The position numbers were made by a program, and so were the translations under genes. DNA of 64,000 nucleotides. It comes from Bartonella apihabitans. Lineage in GTDB: Bacteria; Pseudomonadota; Alphaproteobacteria; Rhizobiales; Rhizobiaceae. Of this stretch, positions 9,987 to 20,398 are shown one piece after another. How positions within the stretch are numbered: the stretch's first letter is position 1; every line of letters starts with the position of its first letter. Below the pieces are notes generated by a model. That model worked only from the letters and a program-made list of their open reading frames with translations, was not told where the DNA came from and did not search any database. The stretch covers positions 2,595,001 through 2,659,000 of the forward strand of contig NZ_CP132387.1 of the NCBI RefSeq assembly GCF_030758755.1, given 5' to 3'.

Positions 9987-11495
9987 ATGGCCGAAAAGAA
10001 ATATATAGTCGCGTTGGATCAAGGTACGACCAGTTCGCGCACTTTGGTGCTTGATCATGATGCCAACATTGTCAGTGTCGCTCAACGTGAATTTACCCAG
10101 ATATATCCCCATCCCGGCTGGGTCGAACATGATGCACGCGAGATATGGGCAACACAAAGTTCAACCTTGACGGAGGCTCTCGCAAAAGCCGGCATCAGCT
10201 CGGATGAAATTGCAGCAATCGGAATTACCAATCAGCGTGAAACGACCGTTGTTTGGGAAAAAGCAACCGGCAAACCGGTTTATAATGCCATTGTCTGGCA
10301 GTGTCGGCGCACCACAGATATTTGTGCAAGACTTAAAAAAGAAGGGCTCGAGGATTACATCAGACAAAATACCGGTCTTGTCATCGACCCTTATTTCTCC
10401 GGAACAAAAATCGCCTGGATATTGGAAAATGTGGAGGGTGCAAGGCAGAAAGCCGATAATGGCGAATTGCTCTTCGGCACGATTGATACCTGGCTCATCT
10501 GGAATATGACGCAAGGGCGCGTTCACGTTACCGAATATACCAATGCCTCGCGCACTATGCTCTTCAATATCCATAAACTGGACTGGGACGAAACAATGCT
10601 CAAAGCATTGAATATTCCCCGTTCCATGCTGCCGGAAGTCAAAGCATCTTCCGAAATCTACGGCCAAACCAATATCGGCGGGCGCGGTGGTACACGTATT
10701 CCCATTGCTGGTGCGGCCGGTGACCAGCAGGCAGCATTGTTCGGTCATATCTGTGTTGAAGAAGGGCAGGCCAAAAACACTTACGGAACCGGTTGTTTCA
10801 TGTTGATGAACACCGGCAAAAAAGCGGTCAAATCAACCCATGGTCTGGTCACAACACTCTGCTGTGACGCACAAGGAAAACCTGCTTATGCTTTGGAAGG
10901 CTCGATCTTTGTGGCTGGAGCTGCCATCCAGTGGCTTCGCGACGAACTGAAGTTCTTTACTGATTCTGAAGATTCGGAATATTTTGCCGAAAAAGTGGGA
11001 ACTTCGAATGGCGTTTATGTGGTGCCGGCATTTACCGGTCTTGGCGCGCCTTATTGGGACCCGTTTGCCCGTGGTGCCATTTTGGGCCTGACAAGGGGCG
11101 TCAACCGCAACCATATTACCCGCGCAACTCTGGAATCGATTGCCTATCAGACAAAAGATGTTCTCACCGCCATGTTGGCAGATGCAAAGACAGATCTGAA
11201 GACGTTGCGTGTTGATGGCGGCGCTGTCGCCAACAACTTTCTTATGCAGTTCCAATCCGATATTTTGCAAAAACCGGTTGAACGCCCGCAAATATTGGAA
11301 GTGACAGCATTCGGCTCGGCTTATCTTGCCGGTCTTGCAGTCGGCTATTGGTCGAGTTTGGATGAATTGCGGAAGGTCGCAACAATAGAACGTGTGTTCA
11401 AGCCTTCCAAAGATGTGGCAAAACAGGAAAAACGTTATGCCGGCTGGCGAAAGGCTGTCGAGCGGGCATGTTCATGGGATTCGGTTGTTGAATGA
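9987..11495 (+). CDS. glpK: Glycerol kinase
   Basis: A 502-residue FGGY-family sugar kinase, full length. It shows the N-terminal phosphate loop [21 protein letters not shown], the [13 protein letters not shown] region and the C-terminal adenosine site [15 protein letters not shown]. It phosphorylates glycerol to glycerol-3-phosphate with ATP in the cytoplasm. AGGGAGG lies just before the ATG. It is the only gene of the three-gene glycerol operon that is intact in this sequence. Confidence 0.96.
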   Translation: MAEKKYIVALDQGTTSSRTLVLDHDANIVSVAQREFTQIYPHPGWVEHDAREIWATQSSTLTEALAKAGISSDEIAAIGITNQRETTVVWEKATGKPVYNAIVWQCRRTTDICARLKKEGLEDYIRQNTGLVIDPYFSGTKIAWILENVEGARQKADNGELLFGTIDTWLIWNMTQGRVHVTEYTNASRTMLFNIHKLDWDETMLKALNIPRSMLPEVKASSEIYGQTNIGGRGGTRIPIAGAAGDQQAALFGHICVEEGQAKNTYGTGCFMLMNTGKKAVKSTHGLVTTLCCDAQGKPAYALEGSIFVAGAAIQWLRDELKFFTDSEDSEYFAEKVGTSNGVYVVPAFTGLGAPYWDPFARGAILGLTRGVNRNHITRATLESIAYQTKDVLTAMLADAKTDLKTLRVDGGAVANNFLMQFQSDILQKPVERPQILEVTAFGSAYLAGLAVGYWSSLDELRKVATIERVFKPSKDVAKQEKRYAGWRKAVERACSWDSVVE

Positions 11496-11560
11496 AAGCC
11501 GCAGGCAAAAAAAACGGCTAGTTTAGAAAGCTGTTTAAAGAACCTGAAAACATAAAAAAG

Positions 11561-11589
11561 AAAGGCACGTAAAATCTTTACGTGCCTTT
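11561..11589. terminator. Two-way terminator between glpK and the lipoprotein gene
   Basis: A perfect 13-base inverted repeat (AAAGGCACGTAAA and its complement) with a three-base loop. An A-rich flank on the left gives a T run for minus-strand transcripts and the right arm ends in TTT for plus-strand transcripts. It lies between the converging stops at 11495 and 11611. Confidence 0.9.
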
Positions 11590-11610
11590 CAAATTTAAAC
11601 AAAGTCTGAA

Positions 11611-11892
11611 TTATCTGCAACGTGCTTCGAATACTTTGCCGTTACGATCGCGATAATGGCAGTAACGAACGTGATTCTTTGTGCGTGAATAGCCGATAAG
11701 GCCACCGGCAACAGCACCAATAGCAGCACCAGCGGCAACAGCTTTGCCACCGTGACCGAATGCAGCGCCACCCAAAGCACCAAGAGCAGCACCACCGGCA
11801 CCCCACTTGGCAACTGTTTTCTCGTTTTGTGTACAAGCAACAGTTGAAAAGGCAAACATCAAAACGATAAATAAAGAACACAATTTTTTCAT
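11611..11892 (-). CDS. Glycine-zipper lipoprotein
   Basis: A 93-residue protein with a lipoprotein signal: basic start MKK, hydrophobic stretch and lipobox STVAC near residue 20. A glycine-zipper hairpin follows (about 30-68, G-A-G-G-A-A-L-G-A-L-G-G and G-A-A-I-G-A-V-A-G-G-L-I-G), then a basic tail CHYRDRNGKVFEARC. Such proteins are anchored in the outer membrane or its inner leaflet; their exact role is unknown. The Cys near the end could form a disulphide. It stands alone, transcribed towards glpK. Confidence 0.8.
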   Translation of the reverse strand: MKKLCSLFIVLMFAFSTVACTQNEKTVAKWGAGGAALGALGGAAFGHGGKAVAAGAAIGAVAGGLIGYSRTKNHVRYCHYRDRNGKVFEARCR

Positions 11893-12323
11893 GGTTTTAC
11901 TCCAGAACCCTCAATGTGTTCCTATATAGCACAGTCAAAATCGCACGGCTCTAAAAATAGTTAATGTTCTATTAAAAATCGTTCTTTTCATTGCAGATAT
12001 GCAACAGATGCGACAAAGGGAGAGCGACGAGGAGAGAAATACAAAAAATTGGCGAAGAAATTTTTCAATTATAACAATAAAAACAACAGTAAGTTTAGAA
12101 AAAGTTATTTCCTTCGTGAAGAAAAAGACATTTCATTTATGTGGAATTTTCAAGAATAGTGTCAGGCTTTATAGCTTAACGATTTAATGAATGGCGTCAA
12201 AATGTCAAGAAATAAGAAACAGCTTATTGAAATGACAGAATGCGTATTATTGAAATGAACTAAATCAAGATGATCGTTGCAAGCAATTTTCAAAGTCTAC
12301 ACGAATAGAGAATCCAAAATAAA
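11893..12323. other. AT-rich gap, no gene seen
   Basis: About 430 bases between the lipoprotein gene and the end of the NDUFA9-like gene. The 62-codon frame at 11999-12187 is low-complexity and Lys/Arg-rich with no family pattern and no ribosome site. The lipoprotein promoter must lie at the left end. I see nothing else. Confidence 0.5.
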
Positions 12324-12346
12324 GGGCGCTGTTTTGACCGGCGCCC
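12324..12346. terminator. Terminator of the NDUFA9-like gene
   Basis: GGGCGC (12324-12329) pairs with GCGCCC (12341-12346), extended by one G-U and one G-C pair. On the minus strand it is followed by a CTTTATTTT tract, 36 bases after the stop at 12383. Confidence 0.7.
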
Positions 12347-12382
12347 GTTTTATTTGCGAATTCCGAACAAAAAATTCTGTTT

Positions 12383-13402
12383 TCAGATTTTTATATCTTT
12401 TTTGTAATTCTTCGTATTCTTGGCAAATTGCCCATGGGGACGGAAACGCCACAAATAGGAAGGCAAAACAGCTTCCATTGCTCTTGGCTTAATGCCGACG
12501 CCTTCCAATGTCCGCCCTTCAAGCTTTGCTTCTTCCGAAACAATGCAGTCTTTTTTGAGCATTTTGATTTGCTCGGATGTTGTCACCGTCGGAATCATCG
12601 GAATTTTTCCAAGGAGTCCGAAAATTCCGCCGATAAGGCTCCCAATTCCGAAGGGCACGGAAACCAGAGCTTTTTTCCGCATGATAACTTTGAGCATTTC
12701 TTCAATAGCATGCCGATAGGTTATGACTTCTTTGCCACCCAGTTCATAAACCTTGCCTGCCGGAATATGTCCTTCAATTGCCGCAACAACGAAATTGGCA
12801 ATATCGCCCACATAAACCGGTTGTAGTTTTGTCTCGCCACCGCCAAACATTGGCAACATCCATGTGAAGCGCGACATATCGGCGAGTTTGTTGAAGAAAG
12901 AATCTTCCTGACCGAAAATCACCGAGGGCCGCATGATAATGGCACCTTTATGGGCTTTTTGAACGGCCTGTTCGCCAAGCGCTTTGGTTTTCGGGTAGGA
13001 AAGGTTGGAATTGATATCGGCATTCAAGGCCGACATATGAATGAGAGGAATACCGGCACTTGCTGCAAGTTCGGCAACATTTTTTGCACCTTCAACTTGC
13101 ACATTTTTATAATTGTTTTTGCCTTGCGAATAAAGAAGGCCGGGCAGAAACACAGCCGCATCGGCGTCAATCAGCGCACGCGCAACAGATTCACGGTTAC
13201 GCACATTGGTCTTCATCATTTGGGTTTGACCAACTTCACCAATTTGCAACATATAATAGGCAACTTCCGGCCGACGCACAGCGATGCGAACCCGATAGCC
13301 ACGTTTTGTCAATGTTTCGACCACATGGCGACCGACAAAACCTGAACCACCAAACACGGTAATGAGTTTCGGGTATTGATAAAGTTCGGTACTGAGCGTC
13401 AT
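12383..13402 (-). CDS. NDUFA9-like NAD(P)-binding protein (atypical SDR)
   Basis: A 339-residue protein with an N-terminal Rossmann motif GGSGFVGRHVVETL, an SDR-like middle with a Y-P-K-T-K-A-L-G-E segment as in YxxxK, and a C-terminal half typical of the complex I NDUFA9-like group of atypical short-chain dehydrogenases. In alphaproteobacteria such proteins are thought to help complex I or quinone metabolism; the substrate is not known. I chose the ATG at 13402, since GGAG sits eight bases before it, rather than the GTG three codons upstream. It follows folC in the same direction after 116 bases. Confidence 0.8.
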   Translation of the reverse strand: MTLSTELYQYPKLITVFGGSGFVGRHVVETLTKRGYRVRIAVRRPEVAYYMLQIGEVGQTQMMKTNVRNRESVARALIDADAAVFLPGLLYSQGKNNYKNVQVEGAKNVAELAASAGIPLIHMSALNADINSNLSYPKTKALGEQAVQKAHKGAIIMRPSVIFGQEDSFFNKLADMSRFTWMLPMFGGGETKLQPVYVGDIANFVVAAIEGHIPAGKVYELGGKEVITYRHAIEEMLKVIMRKKALVSVPFGIGSLIGGIFGLLGKIPMIPTVTTSEQIKMLKKDCIVSEEAKLEGRTLEGVGIKPRAMEAVLPSYLWRFRPHGQFAKNTKNYKKDIKI

Positions 13403-13518
13403 AGGGTGCACTCCTCAAAAATCTTCAATCTTTGCCTTTATATGGTTTAGCTTGTTTTGGCCCGAACGCAAGTCTTTTGAACTATTCTCATTAAATGTTG
13501 AAGTGATTAACAGTCGTT

Positions 13519-14838
13519 TTATTCCGGTGGTGTCCCATTTTTCTTCAAAAAGTCACCGGCCATATAAAGTGAACCCGCAACAAGAATGGTTCTTTGAGGT
13601 GTGAGACCGGAAATTTTTTGGAAAGCATCTTCAAGAGATGCGGTGGTTTCAGCTTTCAAACCGGCTGATCGGACAACTTTAGCCAATTCGTGAGGCGCTA
13701 CACCACTATCACTCGACAAGACCGGTACAGTGTAAACTTTGTCGATAAGACCGCTCAGTTCTTTGAAATAGTGGAAGGAATCTTTTGTATTGATCATACC
13801 GGCAACCATTGTCACCGGTCCCACTCCTTTTTCTTTCCAATGCCGGATTTCTTGTGCAATGACTTTCGCACCTGCCGGATTATGCCCGCCATCAAGAAAA
13901 ACTGTCATCGTTTTTGGCAAGGAATCAATCAGTTTGCCGCTTTTGATGCGTTGCATTCGCGCGGGCCAGACAATATTTTGCATGGCTTTGGCAATATCCT
14001 GATCGGTCAATTTGAAACCGGCATGGAGGACAGCTTCAATGGCGCTCGCTGCATTGCTGATTTGATGGTCCCCGCGAAGCGAGGGAAGCGGAAGTTCTTT
14101 AAGCCCCTCTTCATTTTGGAAAACCATATGCCCATGGTCATTATAGGCCTCAAAATCCTGACCATAAATGACGAAAGGAGCATGGCGTTTTTGCGCAATG
14201 CTTGTCAAAACGTCGATTGCACCATCGCTTTCCTGCTTGCCGATAACAAGCGGGACGCCTTCCTTGATAATGCCGCCTTTTTCGAAAGCGATTTTTTCAA
14301 CTGTATTGCCGAGCAAAGCAACATGATCGAGCGATATCGGCATAATAAGAGAAACAGCCGGCTTTTTAATGACGTTGGTTGCGTCGAAACGCCCACCCAG
14401 CCCCACTTCAAGTATAACGGCATCTGCCGGATGTTCGGAAAAAAGCAGAAAGGCAACAGCCGTCAACAATTCGAAAACCGTAATCGGTTCATCATGATTG
14501 GCTTTTGTTACCCGCTCTATTGCATCGGCAAGAGTGTTATCATCTACAAATTTGCCACCACCTTTTTTACCCAACCGGTAGCGTTCATTCCAATGAACAA
14601 GATGGGGAGATGTATGGACATGAACGCTATATCCGGCACTTTCAAGAAGTGCACGGCAAGTCGCCGCCGCTGACCCTTTTCCATTGGTGCCCGCAATATG
14701 GATAATCGGCGGCAATTTCAAATGCGGATTGCCAAGATTTTCCAAAAGCCGCGAGATACGGTCGAGCGAAAGGTCAAACCCTTTCGGATAGCGCTTGAGA
14801 AGGCTATTGATAAGCGTATCTACCCGATTCTCGGTCAT
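13519..14838 (-). CDS. folC: Dihydrofolate synthase / folylpolyglutamate synthase
   Basis: A 439-residue Mur-ligase-family enzyme. The ATP loop HIAGTNGKGS is near residue 50, HTSPHLVHWNER follows, then VGLGGRFDATN and DGGHNPAGA. It joins glutamate to dihydropteroate and lengthens the folate glutamate tail. The gene begins six bases after the accD stop, the usual accD-folC pair of alphaproteobacteria. The length is normal and no oddities are visible. Confidence 0.95.
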   Translation of the reverse strand: MTENRVDTLINSLLKRYPKGFDLSLDRISRLLENLGNPHLKLPPIIHIAGTNGKGSAAATCRALLESAGYSVHVHTSPHLVHWNERYRLGKKGGGKFVDDNTLADAIERVTKANHDEPITVFELLTAVAFLLFSEHPADAVILEVGLGGRFDATNVIKKPAVSLIMPISLDHVALLGNTVEKIAFEKGGIIKEGVPLVIGKQESDGAIDVLTSIAQKRHAPFVIYGQDFEAYNDHGHMVFQNEEGLKELPLPSLRGDHQISNAASAIEAVLHAGFKLTDQDIAKAMQNIVWPARMQRIKSGKLIDSLPKTMTVFLDGGHNPAGAKVIAQEIRHWKEKGVGPVTMVAGMINTKDSFHYFKELSGLIDKVYTVPVLSSDSGVAPHELAKVVRSAGLKAETTASLEDAFQKISGLTPQRTILVAGSLYMAGDFLKKNGTPPE

Positions 14839-14844
14839 TTCATT

Positions 14845-15741
14845 TCAAGCAGCTTTACTACTGTGATGTTTGCCCGAATGCTGTTCGGGTGCCGGCAATT
14901 TCATCATCAAGCGCAAAAGCTTTGCAATGGTCGATTTCAATTCAAGTCGTGACACGACCATATCAACCATACCATGTTTGAGGAGATATTCGGCGCTCTG
15001 GAAACCTTCCGGCAGCTTTTCGCGAATGGTTTGTTCGATCACGCGGGGACCGGCAAAACCGATCATCGCACCGGGTTCTGCGATATGAACATCACCCAGC
15101 ATGGCATAAGAAGCGGTAACACCACCTGTCGTCGGATTGGTCAGAACCACGATATAAGGAAGTTTTGCATCCTTCATCATCTCGACCGCAACAGTCGTGC
15201 GCGGCATCTGCATGAGAGAAAGTGTGCCTTCCTGCATACGGGCACCGCCAGAAGCTACAAACAGCACCAAAGGCCGTTTTTCCTGAATGGCTGTTTCGAA
15301 AGCCTTGATAATGGCCTCACCTGCCGCCATACCAAGCGAGCCACCCATAAAGGCGAAATCCTGCACGGTCGCTATAATAGGAAGGCCTTCAATAGTACCA
15401 CGTGCATTCATAATATCGTCGTCAACACCGAGTTTCGAACGATAATCTTTCAAACGGTCAATATAGCGCTTTTCATCGCGGAATTTCAGCGGGTCAATGA
15501 CAACTTTCGGATTTTCCAAAAGTTCATAGGCGCCATCGTCGAAAAAGCTTTCCAGACGGGCTTTTGCAGGCATGCGCATATGGTAGCCCGAATTCGGAAC
15601 GACATATTGGTTTTTTTCCAGATCTTTGTGAAATACCATTTCACCGCTGGCAGGGTCTTTGACCCATAAATTTTCTGGCATCTCACGACGACCAAACATC
15701 GAGTTGATCTTCGGACGAACATAATTGGTAATCCAGTTCAT
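14845..15741 (-). CDS. accD: Acetyl-CoA carboxylase carboxyltransferase subunit beta
   Basis: A 298-residue protein beginning [19 protein letters not shown], with the crotonase-fold core including [27 protein letters not shown] and the oxyanion region. With AccA it transfers CO2 from biotin to acetyl-CoA, the first step of fatty acid synthesis. The usual N-terminal Cys4 zinc ribbon is absent: the text reads [14 protein letters not shown], and I count no Cys in the whole protein. Alphaproteobacterial AccD proteins often have a reduced zinc site. It lies between trpA (38 bases) and folC (6 bases). Confidence 0.95.
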   Translation of the reverse strand: MNWITNYVRPKINSMFGRREMPENLWVKDPASGEMVFHKDLEKNQYVVPNSGYHMRMPAKARLESFFDDGAYELLENPKVVIDPLKFRDEKRYIDRLKDYRSKLGVDDDIMNARGTIEGLPIIATVQDFAFMGGSLGMAAGEAIIKAFETAIQEKRPLVLFVASGGARMQEGTLSLMQMPRTTVAVEMMKDAKLPYIVVLTNPTTGGVTASYAMLGDVHIAEPGAMIGFAGPRVIEQTIREKLPEGFQSAEYLLKHGMVDMVVSRLELKSTIAKLLRLMMKLPAPEQHSGKHHSSKAA

Positions 15742-15779
15742 CTATGTCACCTTATCCTGTTTGTTGGCAAAGCTTCAAT

Positions 15780-16610
15780 TCAGCCTTTTCTGGCTTGCAA
15801 TACACCTGCACTCAATTGCTTTACAAGGTCACTTGCCGCTTTTGCCGCATCACCTTTCGGGTGGCCATTTTCATCAAGAGTAGAAGCAATGGCATTGACA
15901 ATCGCACTTCCAACCACAACACCATCAGCAGCGCGACCAATTTTTGCTGCCTGTTCTCCGGTTTTGATACCGAAACCGACAGCAATCGGTAAAGACGTGT
16001 GTTTTTTAATATTTTCCACCGCTTTCGCTACAATATCGGTGTCGGGCAAGGCTTGGCCGGTAATGCCTGTCATCGAGACATAATAGACAAAACCGGAGGT
16101 GTTTTCCAGTACTTTTGGCAGCCGTTTATCATCGGTTGTCGGCGTTGCCAGACGAATGAAATTGATACCCGCTTTGACGGCAGGCAAGCAAAGTTCGTTA
16201 TCCATTTCCGGCGGCAAATCAACAACAATCAAACCGTCAATATCGGCTTTTTTGGCGTCGACCAAAAATTGATCCACCCCATGAACATAGATCGGATTAT
16301 AATATCCCATCAACACAATTGGCGTGGTCTGGTCGGTTTTGCGGAATTCACTAACGAGTTTTAAAGTTTTATTGAGTGTCTGTCCGGCTTTCAAAGCGCG
16401 GATACCCGCAGCCTGAATCGTCGGACCATCCGCCATCGGGTCGGAAAAGGGCATTCCAAGCTCGATAATATCGCTACCGGCTTTCGGAAGTGCTTTCATA
16501 ATTTCAAGTGAGGTGTCAAAATCCGGATCACCCGCCATCATGTAGGTCACGAGAGCCGGACGATTGTTATTCTTGGCTTTTTGAAATGTTTCTTTGATAC
16601 GTGTTGTCAT
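15780..16610 (-). CDS. trpA: Tryptophan synthase alpha chain
   Basis: A 276-residue TIM-barrel protein. It has the catalytic Glu in [17 protein letters not shown], the Asp in LIVVDLPPE, and the phosphate site [10 protein letters not shown]. It cleaves indole-3-glycerol phosphate to indole, which is channelled to TrpB. It is 16 bases downstream of trpB in the operon trpF-trpB-trpA-accD-folC. Normal length. Confidence 0.96.
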   Translation of the reverse strand: MTTRIKETFQKAKNNNRPALVTYMMAGDPDFDTSLEIMKALPKAGSDIIELGMPFSDPMADGPTIQAAGIRALKAGQTLNKTLKLVSEFRKTDQTTPIVLMGYYNPIYVHGVDQFLVDAKKADIDGLIVVDLPPEMDNELCLPAVKAGINFIRLATPTTDDKRLPKVLENTSGFVYYVSMTGITGQALPDTDIVAKAVENIKKHTSLPIAVGFGIKTGEQAAKIGRAADGVVVGSAIVNAIASTLDENGHPKGDAAKAASDLVKQLSAGVLQARKG

Positions 16611-16626
16611 AGCCGCTCTCTCAAAC

Positions 16627-17847
16627 TCACATATTCATGCCAAGAAGTGTTCCGACAGTGTGCACATCCTTGTCACCACGGCCGGAAAGATTGACAATGA
16701 TAATCTGTTCTTTATCCATCTTCGGCGCTTCTTTAACGGCTTGAGCAACCGCGTGTGAAGATTCGAGCGCCGGTATAATGCCTTCAAGGCGCGTCAAAAG
16801 CTGGAAGGCTTCCAATGCTTCTGTGTCAAGAATCGGCACATATTCAACGCGGCCTTTGTCTTTAAGCCATGAATGTTCCTGCCCAACCCCCGGATAATCA
16901 AGACCTGCCGAAATCGAATGGCCTTCAAGAATCTGGCCGTCATCATTCTGGATAAGATAAGTACGATTGCCGTGTAAAACCCCTGGGCTTCCGGCCGTCA
17001 TAGAAGCGCAGTGCTCGTTGCCTTTCAGACCACGGCCACCTGCTTCAACGCCGATGATTCTGACAGTTTTATCGTCAAGGAAGGGGTAGAAGAGGCCAAT
17101 CGAATTCGAACCACCGCCAACGGCAGCAATCAGCAGATCGGGAAGGCGACCTTCGCGCTCGAGGATTTGCTCTCTTGCTTCTTTGCCAATGACAGATTGA
17201 AAATCGCGAACCATTTCCGGATAGGGGTGCGGGCCTGCAGCAGTACCGATAAGATAATAGGTATCGCGGACATTGCTTACCCAATCGCGCAAAGCTTCAT
17301 TCATGGCGTCTTTCAAGGTGCCGTTACCGGCTTTGACTGCATTGACCTTGGCGCCCAGAAGTTCCATGCGGAAAACATTGGGTTTTTGCCGTTCGACATC
17401 GGTCGATCCCATATAGACAACACAAGGCAGGCCAAAGCGCGCGCATACGGTAGCTGCTGCAACACCGTGTTGTCCGGCACCGGTTTCGGCAATGATACGG
17501 GTTTTGCCCATGCGGCGCGCAAGCAGAATTTGTCCCAGACAATTGTTGATTTTGTGGCTGCCGGTGTGGTTCAGATCTTCCCGTTTCAAATAGATTTTCG
17601 CACCGCCAAGATGCTTGCTCAAACGCTCGGCATAATAAAGTTTCGATGGACGACCTGCATAATTGGTGGAAAGATTTTTCAGTTCGATATTGAAAGCCGG
17701 GTCATCCTTGGCTTCGTTATATGCTTTCTCCAATTCCAGAATAAGCGGCATCAAGGTTTCGGCAACAAAACGCCCGCCATATATACCGAACATCCCCGCT
17801 TCATCGGGGCCTGTTTTAAAGGAATTGATTTCAGCCGACTTTTCCAC
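16627..17847 (-). CDS. trpB: Tryptophan synthase beta chain
   Basis: A PLP enzyme of 406 residues that condenses indole with serine. The PLP lysine lies in [11 protein letters not shown], the phosphate loop in GGGSNSIG, and [14 protein letters not shown] is conserved. I chose the GTG at 17847, which has AAGGAG seven bases upstream and gives the family length. The open frame runs 18 codons further but those residues overlap the trpF end and fit nothing. It is ten bases from trpF. Confidence 0.95.
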   Translation of the reverse strand: MEKSAEINSFKTGPDEAGMFGIYGGRFVAETLMPLILELEKAYNEAKDDPAFNIELKNLSTNYAGRPSKLYYAERLSKHLGGAKIYLKREDLNHTGSHKINNCLGQILLARRMGKTRIIAETGAGQHGVAAATVCARFGLPCVVYMGSTDVERQKPNVFRMELLGAKVNAVKAGNGTLKDAMNEALRDWVSNVRDTYYLIGTAAGPHPYPEMVRDFQSVIGKEAREQILEREGRLPDLLIAAVGGGSNSIGLFYPFLDDKTVRIIGVEAGGRGLKGNEHCASMTAGSPGVLHGNRTYLIQNDDGQILEGHSISAGLDYPGVGQEHSWLKDKGRVEYVPILDTEALEAFQLLTRLEGIIPALESSHAVAQAVKEAPKMDKEQIIIVNLSGRGDKDVHTVGTLLGMNM

Positions 17848-17857
17848 GTCAGTCTCC

Positions 17858-18508
17858 TTAATTTTTAACGGCTTTTTTGACAGAATCAAAAAAACCTTCA
17901 ATCAATTTTGTGTCCTTAACACCGGGGGCACTTTCAACGCCACTTGAAACATCAAGAATGTCGGGAGCGGCAATCCTTATCGCTTCTTCCACATTTTGCG
18001 CATTCAATCCACCGGAAAGCACGGTTTGCCTATCTTCGTCAAGCGACTTTAACAGCGACCAGTCAAAAGACACGCCATTCCCTCCCGGCAATTGTGAGCC
18101 TTTTGGAGCTTTGGCATCAAACAAAAACATATCGGCTATACCACGATAGGCAGAAACCTGATCGAAATCCGATTGCTCACGGATGGAAAAAGCTTTGATA
18201 ACCGGCAAGCCAAAAGTTCTGGCAAGCTGTTTCACGCGTTCGGGTGATTCATGGCCATGAAGCTGAAGAATATCCGGTTTGACATGAGCAACAATGTTTG
18301 AAAGCAAGTCATCATCAGCATCGACAGTAACAGCAACAAGCTTGACCGGCTTTTTGACAAGCGGACGCAATTGCTCTGCCTCTTCAATTGAAAGATGACG
18401 CGGGCTTTTGGCAAAAAAGATAAAGCCGATATAATGCGCACCGTTGTCGATGGCAGCGTTTATTGCTTCAGGTGTTTTCAACCCGCATATTTTTATAAGA
18501 GGCTTCAT
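17858..18508 (-). CDS. trpF: Phosphoribosylanthranilate isomerase
   Basis: A 216-residue TIM-barrel enzyme of tryptophan synthesis. It has the N-terminal [11 protein letters not shown] with the catalytic Cys, [11 protein letters not shown], the catalytic Asp in [16 protein letters not shown], and the phosphate site [10 protein letters not shown] followed by [14 protein letters not shown]. It is the first gene of the trpF-trpB-trpA-accD-folC run. No attenuator-like leader peptide is visible upstream. Confidence 0.95.
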   Translation of the reverse strand: MKPLIKICGLKTPEAINAAIDNGAHYIGFIFFAKSPRHLSIEEAEQLRPLVKKPVKLVAVTVDADDDLLSNIVAHVKPDILQLHGHESPERVKQLARTFGLPVIKAFSIREQSDFDQVSAYRGIADMFLFDAKAPKGSQLPGGNGVSFDWSLLKSLDEDRQTVLSGGLNAQNVEEAIRIAAPDILDVSSGVESAPGVKDTKLIEGFFDSVKKAVKN

Positions 18509-18567
18509 AATCTCTTGTTGTCACAAAAGTCGGATAAAGTCGAGAAGATGTTGAAATTGTCGGTAAT

Positions 18568-19281
18568 CTATCTCGTTATTGACTGATTTTTTTTAGACAG
18601 GCTTTTGTGGAGATAGGTCATCATTGCCGCAGCAAAAAGCGGCGTCAGCAAGTTCAGCACCGGCACAGAAACAAAAAGTGCAATGATAACACCGCCACAA
18701 AATACATAAATCGCATTCTGTTTATAGAATCGGCGGGAGTCAGGCTCTGTGCGGTGTCGGCAGGCGGCAAATTCGAAATATTCGCGGCCAAGAAGATAGC
18801 CATTGATCACATAGAAAGCGACGAGATTGACGCCGGGGAAGAAATAGAGAATCAGCGCAATGATATTACCGACAATGCTCAAAGCCAGAAATTTCAGCGA
18901 GATGACAAGCGAACGGCCAAGCGGCATTGCAACGCCCAGCGGATCGTCAGGATAATCTGTTTTTTCGATAATTTCGGCCGCATCATCCATAAAATAACCA
19001 CCGATCAGTGATGTAATCGGGGCAATCAAGAGTGCCATAAGCAGAGCGAGCCCCACCGAAAAGACAATGACGGCAACAAATCCGAGCCAGCCCGCCCAGT
19101 CGGGAAAATCGGGCATATATTGTTCCAGGAATGGCCAAACATAATAAAGGAATAATTCGCGCAAGCAGAACCATAAAATTGCCAATAAAAGCAATGTTGC
19201 GCTCAATGCTTTCCAAAGCATGGAACGGAAAGGCGGGGTAAATAGGCGCGAGAAAGCGCGATAGGCTGCGTCAAAAATCAT
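18568..19281 (-). CDS. EI24/CysZ-family inner-membrane protein
   Basis: A 237-residue protein with four or more long hydrophobic segments (about 25-45, 65-90, 135-160, 195-225) and the family feature NGYLLGREYFEFAA. It belongs to the EI24/CysZ group. E. coli CysZ helps sulphate uptake, but many alphaproteobacterial members have no shown role and there are no sulphur genes here. It precedes trpF in the same direction after 59 bases. Confidence 0.8.
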   Translation of the reverse strand: MIFDAAYRAFSRLFTPPFRSMLWKALSATLLLLAILWFCLRELFLYYVWPFLEQYMPDFPDWAGWLGFVAVIVFSVGLALLMALLIAPITSLIGGYFMDDAAEIIEKTDYPDDPLGVAMPLGRSLVISLKFLALSIVGNIIALILYFFPGVNLVAFYVINGYLLGREYFEFAACRHRTEPDSRRFYKQNAIYVFCGGVIIALFVSVPVLNLLTPLFAAAMMTYLHKSLSKKNQSITR

Positions 19282-19393
19282 GGGGATATAGATAGAAAGC
19301 AGGCAAAAAGAAACAAGAGGGGCTTTAGCTCTCTGGTCTTTTGTGTTCTGAACGAGTAATGAGCGAGGGAGAATAAAATACGGAGAGAGCGAG

Positions 19394-20398
19394 ATGGCAC
19401 ACTATGATGTTTTGGCAATCGGCAATGCAATTGTCGACGTGATTGCCCGTACGGACGAAGATTTTCTGGTCAATAACGGTATCATCAAAGGGGCAATGAA
19501 TTTGATTGATGCAAAACGTGCCGAACTTCTCTATTCGCGTATGGGGCAGGCGGTCGAAACATCGGGCGGCAGTGCAAGCAATACCGCCGCCGCACTTGCA
19601 AATCTCGGTGGAAAGGCTGCTTTTATGGGTAAAGTTGCAGCCGATCATTTGGGGCAGGTTTTTGCCCATGATCTTCGTGGCCAAGGTGTTGTTTATGATA
19701 CGCGGCCTCTGGAGGGTCGTGCGCCGACTGCCCGTTGCATGATTTTCAATACACCCGACGGCGAACGGTTCATGAATACTTATCTTGGAGCTTGTGTCGA
19801 ATTCGGACCGGAAGATGTCGAAGCAACGAAAGTTGCCAATTCCAAAGTGATTTATTTTGAAGGTTATCTGTGGAACCCGCCGCGCGCAAAACAGGCTATG
19901 CGATTGGCTGCAAAAATAGCCCATGAAAATGGAAAACAGATGGCAATTACTCTTTCTGATTCCTTCTGTGTAGATCGTTATCGGAACGAATTTCTCGAAC
20001 TGATCCGCACAGGCACGGTCGATATTGTGTTTTCAAACGAATCGGAACTGCTTTCACTTTATGAAACTTCATCGTTCGATATGGCCATTACCGCTATTCG
20101 TAATGACGTTCGCGGCTTTGCCTGCGTCACACGCAATGCCAAAGGCTCCATCATTACATCGCGGCAAGAAACATTCACGGCCGGTATCTATCCGGTTGAA
20201 CGGGTTGTCGACCAGACCGGAGCCGGTGATGTTTATGCGGCCGGTTTCCTCTACGGCTATACCAATGATATGTCGTTTGTAGATAGTGCACGGCTTGGCG
20301 CTCTGTGTGCCAGTGCCATTATTCAGCAAACCGGACCACGTGCACAGTTTTCGTTAAGAGATGTCGCAACGCAAGCGGGGCTTATCCAGGCCGGATAA
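19394..20398 (+). CDS. PfkB-family kinase, adenosine kinase type
   Basis: A 334-residue ribokinase-fold protein. It has an N-terminal GNAIVDVIA, the substrate stretch TSGGSASNTAAALANLGG, and the C-terminal PfkB signature DQTGAGDVYAAGFL with the catalytic Asp. The sequence style matches the alphaproteobacterial adenosine-kinase-like group, which would phosphorylate adenosine to AMP in purine salvage, but the sugar or nucleoside is not certain. GAGAG lies just before the ATG. Confidence 0.85.
   Translation: MAHYDVLAIGNAIVDVIARTDEDFLVNNGIIKGAMNLIDAKRAELLYSRMGQAVETSGGSASNTAAALANLGGKAAFMGKVAADHLGQVFAHDLRGQGVVYDTRPLEGRAPTARCMIFNTPDGERFMNTYLGACVEFGPEDVEATKVANSKVIYFEGYLWNPPRAKQAMRLAAKIAHENGKQMAITLSDSFCVDRYRNEFLELIRTGTVDIVFSNESELLSLYETSSFDMAITAIRNDVRGFACVTRNAKGSIITSRQETFTAGIYPVERVVDQTGAGDVYAAGFLYGYTNDMSFVDSARLGALCASAIIQQTGPRAQFSLRDVATQAGLIQAG

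Noticed and set aside
11999..12187. 62-codon frame in the AT-rich gap
   Set aside because: Low-complexity Lys/Arg/Thr sequence in AT-rich DNA, typical of chance frames.
13690..14673. Plus-strand frame of 327 codons opposite folC
   Set aside because: It lies wholly inside folC on the other strand and the composition is that of an antisense shadow.
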